Assembly: GCF_003074135.1 (NCBI RefSeq)
Contig: NZ_PPDK01000001.1
Span: 1,178,001-1,242,000 of the forward strand
Source: Euzebya tangerina
GTDB taxonomy: Bacteria; Actinomycetota; Nitriliruptoria; Euzebyales; Euzebyaceae
Direction of reading: 5' to 3'
Length of the DNA: 64,000 nucleotides
Under the pieces are notes generated by a model. It was not told where the DNA came from. It saw nothing but the letters and a program-made list of their open reading frames with translations, and searched no databases. Positions within the stretch are counted from its first letter, which is position 1. Every line of letters begins with the position of its first letter. Below, piece after piece: positions 17,106-25,845 of the stretch. Position numbers and translations under genes: made by a program.

Positions 17106-17250
17106 CCTCGTCGCGGGGAACCTGACCTCATGGCGGGGAACCTGACCTCGTGGCGGGGAACCTGACCTCGTCGTGGGGAACCTGACCTCGTCGTGGGGAA
17201 CCTGACCTCGTCGTGGGGAACCTGACCTCGTCGTGGGGAACCTGACCTAG
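17106..17250. repeat. Seven-copy 20-bp tandem repeat
   Basis: GGGGAACCTGACCT recurs every 20 bp (17115, 17135, 17155, 17175, 17195, 17215, 17235), with a short variable spacer (CGTCGT, CATGGC or CGTGGC). The last unit runs into the haloalkane dehalogenase gene and supplies its stop codon (17247-17249, CTA on this strand). A related motif occurs inside the QueA-like gene near 62650-62755. Confidence 0.95.
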
Positions 17251-18137
17251 TTCCTGATCAGCCGTGCCAGCGCCGCAGCCAACTCCGGGCCGGCATCCTC
17301 CTGGAGGAAGTGGCCGCCGGTCGGCGTGAAGTGGTCCTGACCAGCCGTCCCCGGGACCAGCTTGTGGAAGACCTTCTCCCCACCGCTGGTGATCGGGTCG
17401 TTGTCGCTGAAGGCCACCACAACCGGCTTGTCGAAGGCCATCAGGCTCTTCCAGGCTGCCCGCTGGGCCGCCGAGGCCGGGTCGTCCGGCGACGTCGGGA
17501 CCAGCGCCGGCATAGCTCGCGGGCCCTCCTTGAACGACTCGTCCGGGAAGGGCGCGTCGTAGGCGGCAACCTCTGCCTCCGACAACTCCCGCAACGTCGC
17601 GCCCTGCACCATCGAGCCGATCGGGAACTCCTCGACGGTCTGGCTGAACCGCTGCCAGGCCATGAACGCCTCCGACATCGACTGGTCTCCGGTCGGCAGC
17701 CCGGTGTTGGCCACCATGGCACGACCGAACCGGTCGGGGTTCTCGGCCAGGACGCGCAGGCCGATGAGGCCACCCCAGTCCTGGCAGAACAGCGTGATGT
17801 CGGTGAGGTCGAGACGCTCGACGACGAACTCCGTCATCCAGGCCACGTGGTCCGCGTAGGTGTGCGCTGAGCGGTCGGCAGGCTTGTCCGAGCGACCGAA
17901 CCCGATCAGGTCAGGTGCCACCACACGGTGCCCCGCCTCGAGCAGCGGCGGGATCATGAACCGGTACAGGTAGGACCAACTCGGCTCGCCGTGGAGCAGG
18001 AGGACCGGCGAGGCGTCCACCGGACCCTCGTCCACATACGCCATCGTCAGCCCGCTCCCAACAGACGCCTGGTGGGGCGCGTACGGCCAGTCGGGCAGAT
18101 CGGCGAAACGGTCCTCAGGGGTTCGGAGCAGATCCAT
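17247..18137 (-). CDS. Haloalkane dehalogenase (HLD-I type)
   Basis: 296 residues, alpha/beta-hydrolase. HGEPSW supplies the oxyanion residue; the nucleophile is Asp in FCQDWGG with the halide-binding Trp next to it; a further Trp in the cap (FMAWQRF) can be the second halide ligand; the acid is in FSDNDPIT and the base His in PTGGHFLQ. These are the features of haloalkane dehalogenases related to DhlA/DhmA, which hydrolyse carbon-halogen bonds to an alcohol and halide. Cytoplasmic, monocistronic. The terminal codons lie in the last unit of a tandem repeat, so the natural C-terminus may have been altered. Confidence 0.9.
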   Translation of the reverse strand: MDLLRTPEDRFADLPDWPYAPHQASVGSGLTMAYVDEGPVDASPVLLLHGEPSWSYLYRFMIPPLLEAGHRVVAPDLIGFGRSDKPADRSAHTYADHVAWMTEFVVERLDLTDITLFCQDWGGLIGLRVLAENPDRFGRAMVANTGLPTGDQSMSEAFMAWQRFSQTVEEFPIGSMVQGATLRELSEAEVAAYDAPFPDESFKEGPRAMPALVPTSPDDPASAAQRAAWKSLMAFDKPVVVAFSDNDPITSGGEKVFHKLVPGTAGQDHFTPTGGHFLQEDAGPELAAALARLIRN

Positions 18138-18173
18138 GACGTCAGGGTCGCACGTCTGGCACCATCAGACCCA

Positions 18174-19013
18174 ATGAGCCGCAGGTCAGCAGTCCACTCC
18201 TTTGTTCATGACGGGTACGAGCTGGCCTATGAGGTGTACGGCGACGGGCCCAACGTCGTGGTCTACATGAACGGGCTGCTGCTGGATGCCGGCATCAACC
18301 GGGGGATCGCGCGACGGCTGGCGCAGGTGGGCAACCGAGTGGTCCTGCTCGACCTTCTGGGCCACGGACGGTCCGACCGGCCGCGTCGTGCGGCCGCCCA
18401 TCGGATCGACTTCTACGCGAGGCAGTCCATCGGCCTGCTCGACCACCTCGGGATCGAACGCGCGGTTCTCGGGGGGGTGTCGCTTGGTGCCATGGCCGCG
18501 CTGTCGGCGGGCGCCCAGGCACCTGAACGGATCGAGGCCCTGCTGCTCGAGATGCCCGTCCTCGAGACGGCCGCACCGTTCGCGGCTCTGCTGTTCACCC
18601 CCGTCCTGCTGGGCATGACCTACGGTGGGCCGGTCGCGAGGCTGGGTACGGGGCTCATGCGGGCGCTTCCGCGTACGGGTGTGGACGCGCTGGACTCGTT
18701 CCTCGATGCCGGATCGATGCATCCGGAGGAGATCAGCTCCATCCTGCACGGCACGCTGATGGGGGCGCTCGGCCCCACCGAGGAGGAGCGCAAGGCGATG
18801 GACATCCCCACGCTGATCATCGGACACGATGGTGACCCGCTCCATCCGGGGGACGACGCACGGCGCCTGTCCCGCCAGATGCCCAACGCGACCATGGTTG
18901 AGGCGTACTCGATTGCTGAGATGCGCCTGCGTCCCGGACGACTCGTCGATGAGATGATCAGATTCCTCGATGCCACCTGGATGGCGGGGTCCGGCGTCTC
19001 GCGCGCGGGCTGA
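18174..19013 (+). CDS. Alpha/beta hydrolase
   Basis: 279 residues from ATG 18174. The nucleophile elbow is GGVSLGAMA near residue 103; the HG-like oxyanion loop is replaced by VVYMNGLLLD, and LLGHGRSDRP is the usual strand-4 loop. The acid appears to be Asp in IIGHDGDPLHP. In place of a catalytic His near the end the sequence reads EAYSIAEMRLRPGRL, so the base is not obvious. Substrate unknown. Divergent from the dehalogenase, starts 36 nt apart. Confidence 0.8.
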   Translation: MSRRSAVHSFVHDGYELAYEVYGDGPNVVVYMNGLLLDAGINRGIARRLAQVGNRVVLLDLLGHGRSDRPRRAAAHRIDFYARQSIGLLDHLGIERAVLGGVSLGAMAALSAGAQAPERIEALLLEMPVLETAAPFAALLFTPVLLGMTYGGPVARLGTGLMRALPRTGVDALDSFLDAGSMHPEEISSILHGTLMGALGPTEEERKAMDIPTLIIGHDGDPLHPGDDARRLSRQMPNATMVEAYSIAEMRLRPGRLVDEMIRFLDATWMAGSGVSRAG

Positions 19014-19031
19014 GTCCCGACCGGCGTCCGT

Positions 19032-19730
19032 TCAGACGCGTCGGCTTCGGCCCAGCGCGGACTCCAGCGACAGCGACCCGCCCGTCTCGACGTTGGCGGC
19101 CGAGCGGCCCGTCACCCACAGCAGCAGGTCCCCGACGGGACCGGTGACGGTGTAGACCTCGGCGCCAGGGGGCATCTCGCGCGTCGAGGTGGCGAGCCGG
19201 CCCCCGACGGCGACGTTCCTGGTCTTCGAGCCGTCCGTCAGGCTGATCACACCCTCGGCCTTCAACCCGCCGAGGGTCATCGTGGCGAAGCGCTTGAGAG
19301 CCTCCCACAGGAGCCCCGCGGTCTCGCTGTCGCCCGTGCCATCGTCGGGCTCCAAGGAGGCCGCGCCCTCCCCGGACACGGTCGCCGCGCCACCCCGACG
19401 AATGTCCTCGGTGTGGATGTAGTCCTCGCCCACCTGGATGCGGCCGAGCGGCCCGCGAGCCAGCGGCCACGGCGGACCGTCGCGGAGTTGCTGCGTCAGC
19501 GCCGTCCGGCCCTCCTCCTTCTTCTTGGCCATGGCCGACTCGTGCATCTTCTCCAGGGCTGGGACGAGGATGCCGGCTGAGTTCCACGGTTGCCGCTCTC
19601 GCACGAGCAGATGAGCGACCATGTCACCGGCATCCCAGCCGTCGCACAGCGTCTCTGCCTCCCACTGCTCTTGGCTGAGCGACCCCAGCAGGTCGCAGAG
19701 GATCGTGCGCTGGCGGTGTACTGCCTTCAT
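19032..19730 (-). CDS. DinB-like / mycothiol-dependent maleylpyruvate isomerase (MDMPI) N-terminal domain protein
   Basis: 232 residues from ATG 19730, 4 nt after the ogt stop. The N-terminal helical bundle with LCDGWDAGDMVAHLLVRER matches the actinobacterial TIGR03083/MDMPI group of the DinB metal-binding superfamily; His35-like and the later EDYIHTEDIRRG His are the expected metal ligands. C-terminal 100 residues resemble the SCP2-like half seen in these proteins. Members use mycothiol or bacillithiol as cofactor, and the placement with alkylation repair genes suggests thiol-dependent detoxification, which is inference. Confidence 0.75.
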   Translation of the reverse strand: MKAVHRQRTILCDLLGSLSQEQWEAETLCDGWDAGDMVAHLLVRERQPWNSAGILVPALEKMHESAMAKKKEEGRTALTQQLRDGPPWPLARGPLGRIQVGEDYIHTEDIRRGGAATVSGEGAASLEPDDGTGDSETAGLLWEALKRFATMTLGGLKAEGVISLTDGSKTRNVAVGGRLATSTREMPPGAEVYTVTGPVGDLLLWVTGRSAANVETGGSLSLESALGRSRRV

Positions 19731-19734
19731 GCAC

Positions 19735-20214
19735 TCAGTGGTGCCCGGACTCGTGTCGGAGCAACCAATCCTTGACGTCGAGGCCGTACAGGTACCCACC
19801 GAGCGATCCGTCGGTCCGGACCGCACGGTGGCAGGGGACGAACGGAGCGACGAGGTTGCGACCGCACGCCGTCCCGACGGCACGCACGGCGGCTGGTCGG
19901 CCGATCCGCTGGGCGAGCTCGCTGTAGGTGGCCGTCTCGCCGGCGGGGACGGCGCGGAGGGCGGTCCACACCTGCTGCTGGAACGCGGTGCCGGGCTGGT
20001 CGATGGCCAGCTCATCGAGCGCCGACAGGTCGCCGTCCAGGTAGCGCCGGATGGTCGCTGCCGTCGGGGTCCCGGTCCGGACGGGTGGTGGGTCGATCTG
20101 CATGCGGTCGGCGAGCACCTCAGGTGTGGTGAACCCGGCCGCGTGGACCACTTCGTCGTCGTCGACGATGGCGGTCAGAGTCCCGCGGGGAGTGGCATGG
20201 GTGGTGGTGTACAT
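19735..20214 (-). CDS. ogt: Methylated-DNA--protein-cysteine methyltransferase
   Basis: 159 residues from ATG 20214, preceded by AGAAGGA. The active-site PCHR (LVAPFVPCHRAVRTDGSLGG) accepts the methyl group from O6-methylguanine irreversibly; the helix-turn-helix and arginine finger (AAVRAVGTACGRN) are present. Lies 90 nt downstream of the Ada-AlkA gene on the same strand, so the two together restore the set of activities found in full Ada plus AlkA. A longer frame to 20280 has no better ribosome site. Confidence 0.95.
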   Translation of the reverse strand: MYTTTHATPRGTLTAIVDDDEVVHAAGFTTPEVLADRMQIDPPPVRTGTPTAATIRRYLDGDLSALDELAIDQPGTAFQQQVWTALRAVPAGETATYSELAQRIGRPAAVRAVGTACGRNLVAPFVPCHRAVRTDGSLGGYLYGLDVKDWLLRHESGHH

Positions 20215-20304
20215 GGGTCTGGTCCTTCTCTGATGAGCGGTCTTGGGATGGCCTCCGTCGCCCGACCGGGAGAGTTGCACGGGCTATTCGTGAGAAACGC
20301 ACCG

Positions 20305-21849
20305 CTAGTGGGGGAGCTGGTCCTCGAGGTAGTGGTGCCAGAGGGTCATCGCGGCGTAGCCGCGCCACGGTCGCCAGCGCTCGGCCAGCGTGTCGAGCTC
20401 TCGGTTGGAGTGGGCGATTCCGGTCAGCCCCTCGATCGCCCGCCGCAGCGCCAGGTCCCCCGAAGGCCAGGCGTCGGGCTCGCGTAGGACCAGGAGCCGG
20501 ATGACCCCCACGGTCCACGGTCCGACGCCGGGCAGGTCGAGCAGTGCATCCGCCGTCTCCTGAGGGGGTGCGACGGGTGAGAGGTCGAGGCCGTCCCGGA
20601 CGGCCCCAGCCAGCGCCCGCACGGCGCCCGCCCGTTGACGGGTCAAGCCGACGAGCGATTCCAGATCAGCGGTGGCCGTCCAGGCCGGATCGGGCAGGCC
20701 GGGACGATCGGTGAGTTCCGCCAGACGTGCCATCAGCGTGGTCGCACCCTTGGCCGAGACCTGCTGACCGAGGATCACGCGGATAGCGCCCTCGTAGGGG
20801 TCGGCCGCCCCGGGGATCCGGACACCGGGACGGGCGCCAAGGATCGGCGCGAGGAGTGGATCCGTCCCCAGCGCAGCCGCCATCGCGGTGACGTCGGCGT
20901 CGATGTCGAACACCTGTCGGGCGAGGGCGACGGGACCGCGGAGGTCGGCGACCTGATCGATGTCGACGGTGACCTCGACGTGGTCGCTGCGCGGGGTGAG
21001 GGTGACCGGCCCGTCGTCGGTGACCCGCGTCCAGGTCCCTGGGGGAGGGGGGTGGCCGGCGTGGTCGGAGGGAGGGGACGTGAAGGTGTCACGCGACGGT
21101 ATGGCGTGGAGTCGCGCCCACTCAAAGACGCCCCGGCCGTCGAATGGCTGGCGGACCGGAATGGCGATGGTGGCGGCAGTCTCTCCCTCGACCTCCTTCG
21201 GGACGTGGTGGGTGTTCCCCCGGCTTCGGCGCGCAGCGCTGGGCGTCGTGTGGAAGGTCTGCTTGAAGGCGTCGTTGAACTGGCGCACGCTGCCGAACCC
21301 GGCCGCGTAGGCGACACGGGTGAGCGGCAGGTCGGTCTGATCCACCAGCATCCGGGCCAGCCGGACCCGACGCATTCGGGCCAGCGCCGACGGTCCGACT
21401 CCGTAGGTGTCGACCAACACGCGCTGGAGGTGCCGGGGGCTCACGAAGAGCCGACCGGCCAGGTGGTCGATGCCGTGGTCTCCTTCGCCGTCGTCGATCA
21501 GGCGGAGCGCCCGTGCGGCGATCTCGGACGTGGGATCCTGGCCCGGAGCGTCCGGAGCCAGCTCTGGTCGGCACCGACGACAGGCGCGCAACCCCGACTG
21601 CTGCGCCGCAGCGGGCGAGGGATAGAACCGGACGTTCTTGCGGAGCGGAGTGCGCGCTGGGCACGAAGGACGGCAGAAGATCCCCGTCGTGAGGACCCCC
21701 GTCACGAACCGGCCGTCGAACCGGGTATCCCGGGAGGAGACGGCCGCGTAGCAGACTTCGAAGTTGGTGTGATCCAGCACGACGTGCAGTCTGGCACCCC
21801 AAGGTGTGGTGGTCTGGCGGAAATCGGCCATGACAGTGGTGGGGTGCAC
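20305..21849 (-). CDS. Ada-type regulator fused to AlkA-type 3-methyladenine DNA glycosylase
   Basis: 514 residues as drawn; the true start may be a GTG about 22 codons in, since the Ada domain normally begins just before CYAAVSSRDTRFDG. The N-terminus has the four-Cys methyl-phosphotriester/zinc site (FCRPSCPAR and RACRRCRPE), followed by an AraC helix-turn-helix (DLPLTRVAYAAGFGSVRQFN). The second half is an AlkA glycosylase: N-terminal beta domain, helix-hairpin-helix LLDLPGVGPWT, catalytic Asp in WPSGDLALRR. This is the common actinobacterial Ada-AlkA arrangement, with the methyltransferase half encoded separately by the downstream ogt. Probably self-inducing on methylation damage. Confidence 0.93.
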   Translation of the reverse strand: MHPTTVMADFRQTTTPWGARLHVVLDHTNFEVCYAAVSSRDTRFDGRFVTGVLTTGIFCRPSCPARTPLRKNVRFYPSPAAAQQSGLRACRRCRPELAPDAPGQDPTSEIAARALRLIDDGEGDHGIDHLAGRLFVSPRHLQRVLVDTYGVGPSALARMRRVRLARMLVDQTDLPLTRVAYAAGFGSVRQFNDAFKQTFHTTPSAARRSRGNTHHVPKEVEGETAATIAIPVRQPFDGRGVFEWARLHAIPSRDTFTSPPSDHAGHPPPPGTWTRVTDDGPVTLTPRSDHVEVTVDIDQVADLRGPVALARQVFDIDADVTAMAAALGTDPLLAPILGARPGVRIPGAADPYEGAIRVILGQQVSAKGATTLMARLAELTDRPGLPDPAWTATADLESLVGLTRQRAGAVRALAGAVRDGLDLSPVAPPQETADALLDLPGVGPWTVGVIRLLVLREPDAWPSGDLALRRAIEGLTGIAHSNRELDTLAERWRPWRGYAAMTLWHHYLEDQLPH

Positions 21850-21954
21850 ACAGCAGTCGCCCGGTGTGTGGCAAGGGCGGACCAGACCCGGATGTGCACA
21901 CGCCCGTTGGAGCCGGGACGGCTAGAGGGGCCGGGCTCCGGGCAGGGTGACCGC

Positions 21955-23514
21955 ATGCCTCCCACCGCAGTCATCGTCGGTGCCGGCCACAACGGCCTGG
22001 TTGCCGCCTGCTATCTCGCCAAGGCGGGCGTCCAGGTCACCGTCCTCGAGCAGTCGCACAAGCCAGGCGGCGGGTCCCGGACGGACGAGACCGTCCCCGG
22101 CTACCGATTCGACACCCACTCCGCCGCCCACAACATCATCAACATGACCGACATCCTGGCCGAACTCGAGCTGAGCGCGCTCGGCCTCGAGTACGTCGAG
22201 ATGGACCCGTTCGCGGTGTCCATCACCGAGCAGGGCGAGACCATCCGCTTCTGGCGGGACGTCGACAAGACCGTCGAGTCGATCCGTGCGGTCGCCCCGG
22301 AGGACGCGGACGGCTACCGGCGCTTTGTCGAGGACTCCTGGCCGATCGTCGAGCTGGCCGTGACCGGGGTCAACGCGGGCGCCTCGTGGCGCCGGGAGCT
22401 CGCGATGGTGCCCGACCGAGTCCGCCCGATCGGGCAGGCGCTCGCGAAGCACGGCGTCTTCGGACTGGTCGAGCTGATGTCGATGCCGTACGGGGCGATG
22501 CTGCGCCGCTACCTCTCGACCGACGCGGTGCTGGCGCCGATCGGCGCCTTCGCGGCGCACGGCAACGCAAGCCCCATCGACTTCGGGACTGCCTTCTCAG
22601 CCATCTGGCAGGCGGTGTACCACCGGCACGGTCAGTGGCACGCCGTTGGTGGCGCACAGGGGTTGACCGACGCCCTGGTGGCGCGGCTGGAGTCCCTGGG
22701 CGGCACCGTCCGCTGCGACGCACTCGTCGACCGCATCCTCACGCGCGACGGCACCGTCCAGGGCGTGGAGTTGGCGGACGGCGAGCGGGTCCCCGCACAC
22801 GTCGTGGTGACGGCGATCGACCCTCGGGTGGCGCTGCTCGATCTGCTGGACCCACCTCTCGGGGGCAAGCACGGGGCTGACCTGCGCAGCACCCACCATG
22901 GCAACGCCGTCCAGATGGTCGTGCACGTCGCCACGGATCGGCTGCCGCAGTACCGCAGCGCTGAGCCCGCGGACTTCACCGGTCTGCAGAGCTACGTCGA
23001 CACCTTCGCCTCCCTCGAACGGGCCTTCGCCGCTGCGCAGGATCGCCGGCTGCCGGAGGGGCCGGTGCCGACCTACGCCTTCACGACGTCGGCGCTCGAT
23101 GACACGCTCGCGCCGGAGGGGCATCACACCGTCTACCTCGCGTGTCCGGCGGCGCCGGCGGAGGTCCGCGGTGGCTGGGCGGTCCACCAGGAGGAGTTCG
23201 CCGACCGGATGATCGAGACCGTCGAGGCTCGAGCGCCCGGGTTCCGCGAGACCATCCAGGGCATCTCGATCCGAACGCCGGAGCTCATGGAGGCCGAGCT
23301 TCGCTGGGCCGGGGCCCACCCGATGTACCTGGACCTCTCCCTCGACCAGCTGGTCTCGGCCCGTCCGACGGTGGGCCTGGGGGACCACTCGACGCCCGTC
23401 CGCGGGCTGTTCATCTCGGGTGCCGGGACGGCTCCGGTCGGCGGGGTCGCAGGGACGCCGGGACGGGCGGCAGCGAAGGCGGTGCTGAAGCGGCACGGTC
23501 GTCCGCGCAACTGA
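21955..23514 (+). CDS. FAD-dependent oxidoreductase of the phytoene desaturase / PYROXD2 type
   Basis: 519 residues from ATG 21955. The N-terminal dinucleotide motif is VIVGAGHNGLVAACYLAKAG, followed by LEQSHKPGGGSRTDE and the C-terminal FISGAGTAPVGGVAGTPGRA FAD-binding motif of the CrtI/PYROXD2-like family. No carotenoid genes lie nearby, so a carotenoid role is unlikely; such proteins are widespread with unknown substrates. Divergent from the Ada-AlkA gene. Confidence 0.85.
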   Translation: MPPTAVIVGAGHNGLVAACYLAKAGVQVTVLEQSHKPGGGSRTDETVPGYRFDTHSAAHNIINMTDILAELELSALGLEYVEMDPFAVSITEQGETIRFWRDVDKTVESIRAVAPEDADGYRRFVEDSWPIVELAVTGVNAGASWRRELAMVPDRVRPIGQALAKHGVFGLVELMSMPYGAMLRRYLSTDAVLAPIGAFAAHGNASPIDFGTAFSAIWQAVYHRHGQWHAVGGAQGLTDALVARLESLGGTVRCDALVDRILTRDGTVQGVELADGERVPAHVVVTAIDPRVALLDLLDPPLGGKHGADLRSTHHGNAVQMVVHVATDRLPQYRSAEPADFTGLQSYVDTFASLERAFAAAQDRRLPEGPVPTYAFTTSALDDTLAPEGHHTVYLACPAAPAEVRGGWAVHQEEFADRMIETVEARAPGFRETIQGISIRTPELMEAELRWAGAHPMYLDLSLDQLVSARPTVGLGDHSTPVRGLFISGAGTAPVGGVAGTPGRAAAKAVLKRHGRPRN

Positions 23515-23552
23515 TTCGACACGATCGGGGCCCAACCCACACCACGGCCGGT

Positions 23553-23571
23553 TTCTGCACGATCGTGGACC
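23553..23571. repeat. Dispersed element with CTGCACGATCGTG core (copy 1)
   Basis: GTTTCTGCACGATCGTGGA matches the copy at 31783-31801 at 17 of 19 positions. Two partial copies flank it (ACACGATCGG at 23521 and CTCCACGATCGCG near 23592). It lies in the 150-nt gap between the oxidoreductase gene and tRNA-Arg. Either a small interspersed repeat or a protein-binding palindrome. Confidence 0.5.
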
Positions 23572-23664
23572 TATTCGCGCAGAGCCGAAGAACTCCACGA
23601 TCGCGCTACCACCCGGGAGGGAGTAGCCGGACCCTGGGTCCTCCGCTACTCTGACTCACCCACC

Positions 23665-23739
23665 CGGGGCCCTTAGCTCAGCTGGATTAGAGCGTCTGTC
23701 TACGGAACAGAAGGCCGGGGGTTCGAATCCCTCAGGGCC
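23665..23739 (+). tRNA. tRNA-Arg (anticodon ACG)
   Basis: Acceptor GGGCCCT pairs with AGGGCCC; D-stem GCTC/GAGC, anticodon stem TCTGT/ACAGA enclosing CTACGGA (anticodon ACG, read as ICG for CGU/CGC/CGA), and a T-arm GGGGG-TTCGAAT-CCCTC. Discriminator G; CCA is not encoded. All four arms are formed. Confidence 0.97.
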
Positions 23740-23757
23740 CGCCCACCCAACTCCGCG

Positions 23758-24768
23758 TCACAGCCGGTGGCGCAGAATGCCCCGCGATTCGAGCGACCCC
23801 ACGTACAGGTGGCCGTCGTGTTCCCGGGCGCCGGTCGCGACGATGAAGTCCCCGCCGTGGACCTGGAGGTTGTGGGTGAGCGTCCCATTGCTGTCGTACC
23901 CGAAGACCAGCGCCATCTTGGCGGGTGCGGGCTGGAGGGCGTCCGGCAGGTTCCAGACGGCCTTGCGCAGGCTCGGGTGCTTGGGGAACAAGCTGTCCAG
24001 CAAGCCGTTGCGGTCCGACGCGGCCGCACACCAGAAGGTGCCGGTCGGCCCGGTCGAGAGGTTGTCGGGGAATCCCGGCATCGTCGCGAAGGTCTCGGAG
24101 CGTCCGGCCATCGGCCCCTCCAGCCACAGCCGTCGGATCTCATAGGCCCCGGTCTCCGCGACCAGGACGAACTCCTCATCCGGTGAGAGCGCCACGCCGT
24201 TGGCGAACTGCAACCCATCCAGCAGGGTCTCGACCGTCCCGTCCGGCGCCCGACGGAGCAGCCGTCCGGTCCCGCTGTGCTCGATGATGTCGCCCTTGTA
24301 GTGCTCGACCGGGAACCGGCGGGAGGAGTCGGAGAAGTAGATCGACCCATCACGGGCCACGGCAGCGTTGTTGGTGCAGATCAGTCGCTCGCCGCCGACC
24401 TCGGTCACCAGCTCCTCGATGGCGCCCCTGTCCGGATCGATCGCCAGGAGACCGCGGTGGGTGTCACAGACCAGGACCCGCCCGTCCGGGAGGATCTCGA
24501 TGCCGAGCGGCCGCCCACCGGTCCGGACGACGCGCTCGATCCGGTCACCGCCGTGGCTGATCCGCAGGATCGAGGAATCCAGGGTCCCGGTGAACACCAC
24601 GCCGTCGGAGGTGACGGCCACGTCCTCGGGACCCTGGTCCGGCACCGGCCAGAACTCCGCCTCGGCCAGCACGTCGTTGCGCTCGTACAGCCCGGTCAGG
24701 CCGGGGTCGGGCGGTGGGGTCCAGACCTGCGGGTCGACCGGGGGCTTGGGGACGTCGGTGTGGGCCAT
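23758..24768 (-). CDS. SMP-30/strictosidine synthase-like beta-propeller hydrolase
   Basis: 336 residues without signal peptide. Propeller blades show as repeated LPDGRVLVCDTHRGLLAID and GSIYFSDSSRRF, with NGVALSPDEEFVLVAETGAYEIRRLWL typical of the strictosidine-synthase/APMAP branch; the metal-site Glu, Asn and Asp of gluconolactonase-like enzymes are plausibly E48, N-containing TNNAAV and the SPDE loop. Probably a calcium-dependent lactonase or arylesterase. Substrate unknown. Transcribed towards the tRNA-Arg gene. Confidence 0.82.
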   Translation of the reverse strand: MAHTDVPKPPVDPQVWTPPPDPGLTGLYERNDVLAEAEFWPVPDQGPEDVAVTSDGVVFTGTLDSSILRISHGGDRIERVVRTGGRPLGIEILPDGRVLVCDTHRGLLAIDPDRGAIEELVTEVGGERLICTNNAAVARDGSIYFSDSSRRFPVEHYKGDIIEHSGTGRLLRRAPDGTVETLLDGLQFANGVALSPDEEFVLVAETGAYEIRRLWLEGPMAGRSETFATMPGFPDNLSTGPTGTFWCAAASDRNGLLDSLFPKHPSLRKAVWNLPDALQPAPAKMALVFGYDSNGTLTHNLQVHGGDFIVATGAREHDGHLYVGSLESRGILRHRL

Positions 24769-24813
24769 GGGATTGGTGATCGTACCGGCGTGGAGTGCGG
24801 GCCGGAAGCGGGG

Positions 24814-25758
24814 TCAGGTCGCCTGCTTCCGCGACCGTCGGACCAGCCAGATGCACCCAGACGTCATCCCGATCCCGACCAGCAGGATCACGGTGGAGAG
24901 GGTGAAGATCTCGGGCGCAAGGTCGTAGGCCACTTCTGCGGTCACCAGCGTCGCGAGCAACGAGGCCACCACCTTCTCCCCGGGCCGACGACCGACGATC
25001 GCCGTCGCCGCCACGACCAGCAGCGCCGCCATGGTCGCCAGGATCAGCGCCGCGCCCGGGTCGAAGCCGACCACGGCCTGCGACGAGCCGAACAGCAGCA
25101 CCAGCACCGCGCCATAGCTGATCCGCGTTCGGTCCTCCGCTGCCAATGCCAGGGCCACGGCGATGACCGGGCCGGCCATCACCAGCCAGAACGCCCTGGT
25201 CTCGGGCGCGGCGGAGGCCAGGCTGGTGACCGAGAAGACCGCCAGGTTCATGGACAGGATCGCTCCGGCCAGCGCGTGGTCCTTGCCGGTCCGGACGTGG
25301 TAGGCCCCAAACATGCCGGTGGCCGCCAGTGATGCCGCCAACAGGGCCAGGAAGGTCCGGCCGTCGCTCAGCTCGGCGATGGCCACGTAGGTCGTGATCG
25401 TGCCGGCGATCCCGCTCATCCACCACAGCGCGACGGAGAGGTTCTCCGCCAGCGAGTCCGGATCCTCGGGACTGGTCAGCTCACCGACCACGAACGCAGC
25501 TACGGCCAGAACCGCCGTGGCGGCGGCGAGCAGGCCGACCAGAGCCCAGCCGGAGATGGACGACCAGAAGTCCCAGGTCACCGCGACCACACCGACGACC
25601 GTGAGGACCCCGCCGCCCCAGCCGAGCGTCTCGGCGGTGCTGGGCAGCCGCGACCGGCGTTGCGGGGGCTCCCCCGGGTTCCTGAACGGCGGCTGGGCGA
25701 CGTACGGCGTGTGTGGCGTCGACGAGGGCTGGGCGGGAGGTTCCTGTGTGGTGTTCAT
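24814..25758 (-). CDS. Integral membrane protein of unknown function
   Basis: 314 residues from ATG 25758 (preceded by GAGGG). The first 55 residues are Pro/Ser/Gln rich and likely cytosolic; the rest is about ten hydrophobic helices ending in the basic tail WLVRRSRKQAT, so the C-terminus should face the cytoplasm. No family motif recognised. It lies 46 nt upstream of the lactonase gene on the same strand, so the two may be co-transcribed. Confidence 0.7.
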   Translation of the reverse strand: MNTTQEPPAQPSSTPHTPYVAQPPFRNPGEPPQRRSRLPSTAETLGWGGGVLTVVGVVAVTWDFWSSISGWALVGLLAAATAVLAVAAFVVGELTSPEDPDSLAENLSVALWWMSGIAGTITTYVAIAELSDGRTFLALLAASLAATGMFGAYHVRTGKDHALAGAILSMNLAVFSVTSLASAAPETRAFWLVMAGPVIAVALALAAEDRTRISYGAVLVLLFGSSQAVVGFDPGAALILATMAALLVVAATAIVGRRPGEKVVASLLATLVTAEVAYDLAPEIFTLSTVILLVGIGMTSGCIWLVRRSRKQAT

Positions 25759-25845
25759 ACCCTCGACGATGCGCCTGGGCCGGGCCATGCGAATCAGGGT
25801 CCACCCCCAACCTCACCCTGAGACCCCCTCAGGGTTGGGTCAGCG

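Noticed and set aside
17106-17250. The 20-bp array as a CRISPR
   Set aside because: Period equals repeat length with only a 6-nt variable part; no cas genes in the window.
20635-21954. Long plus-strand extension ahead of the FAD oxidoreductase
   Set aside because: Antisense to the Ada-AlkA gene; the oxidoreductase fold begins at ATG 21955.
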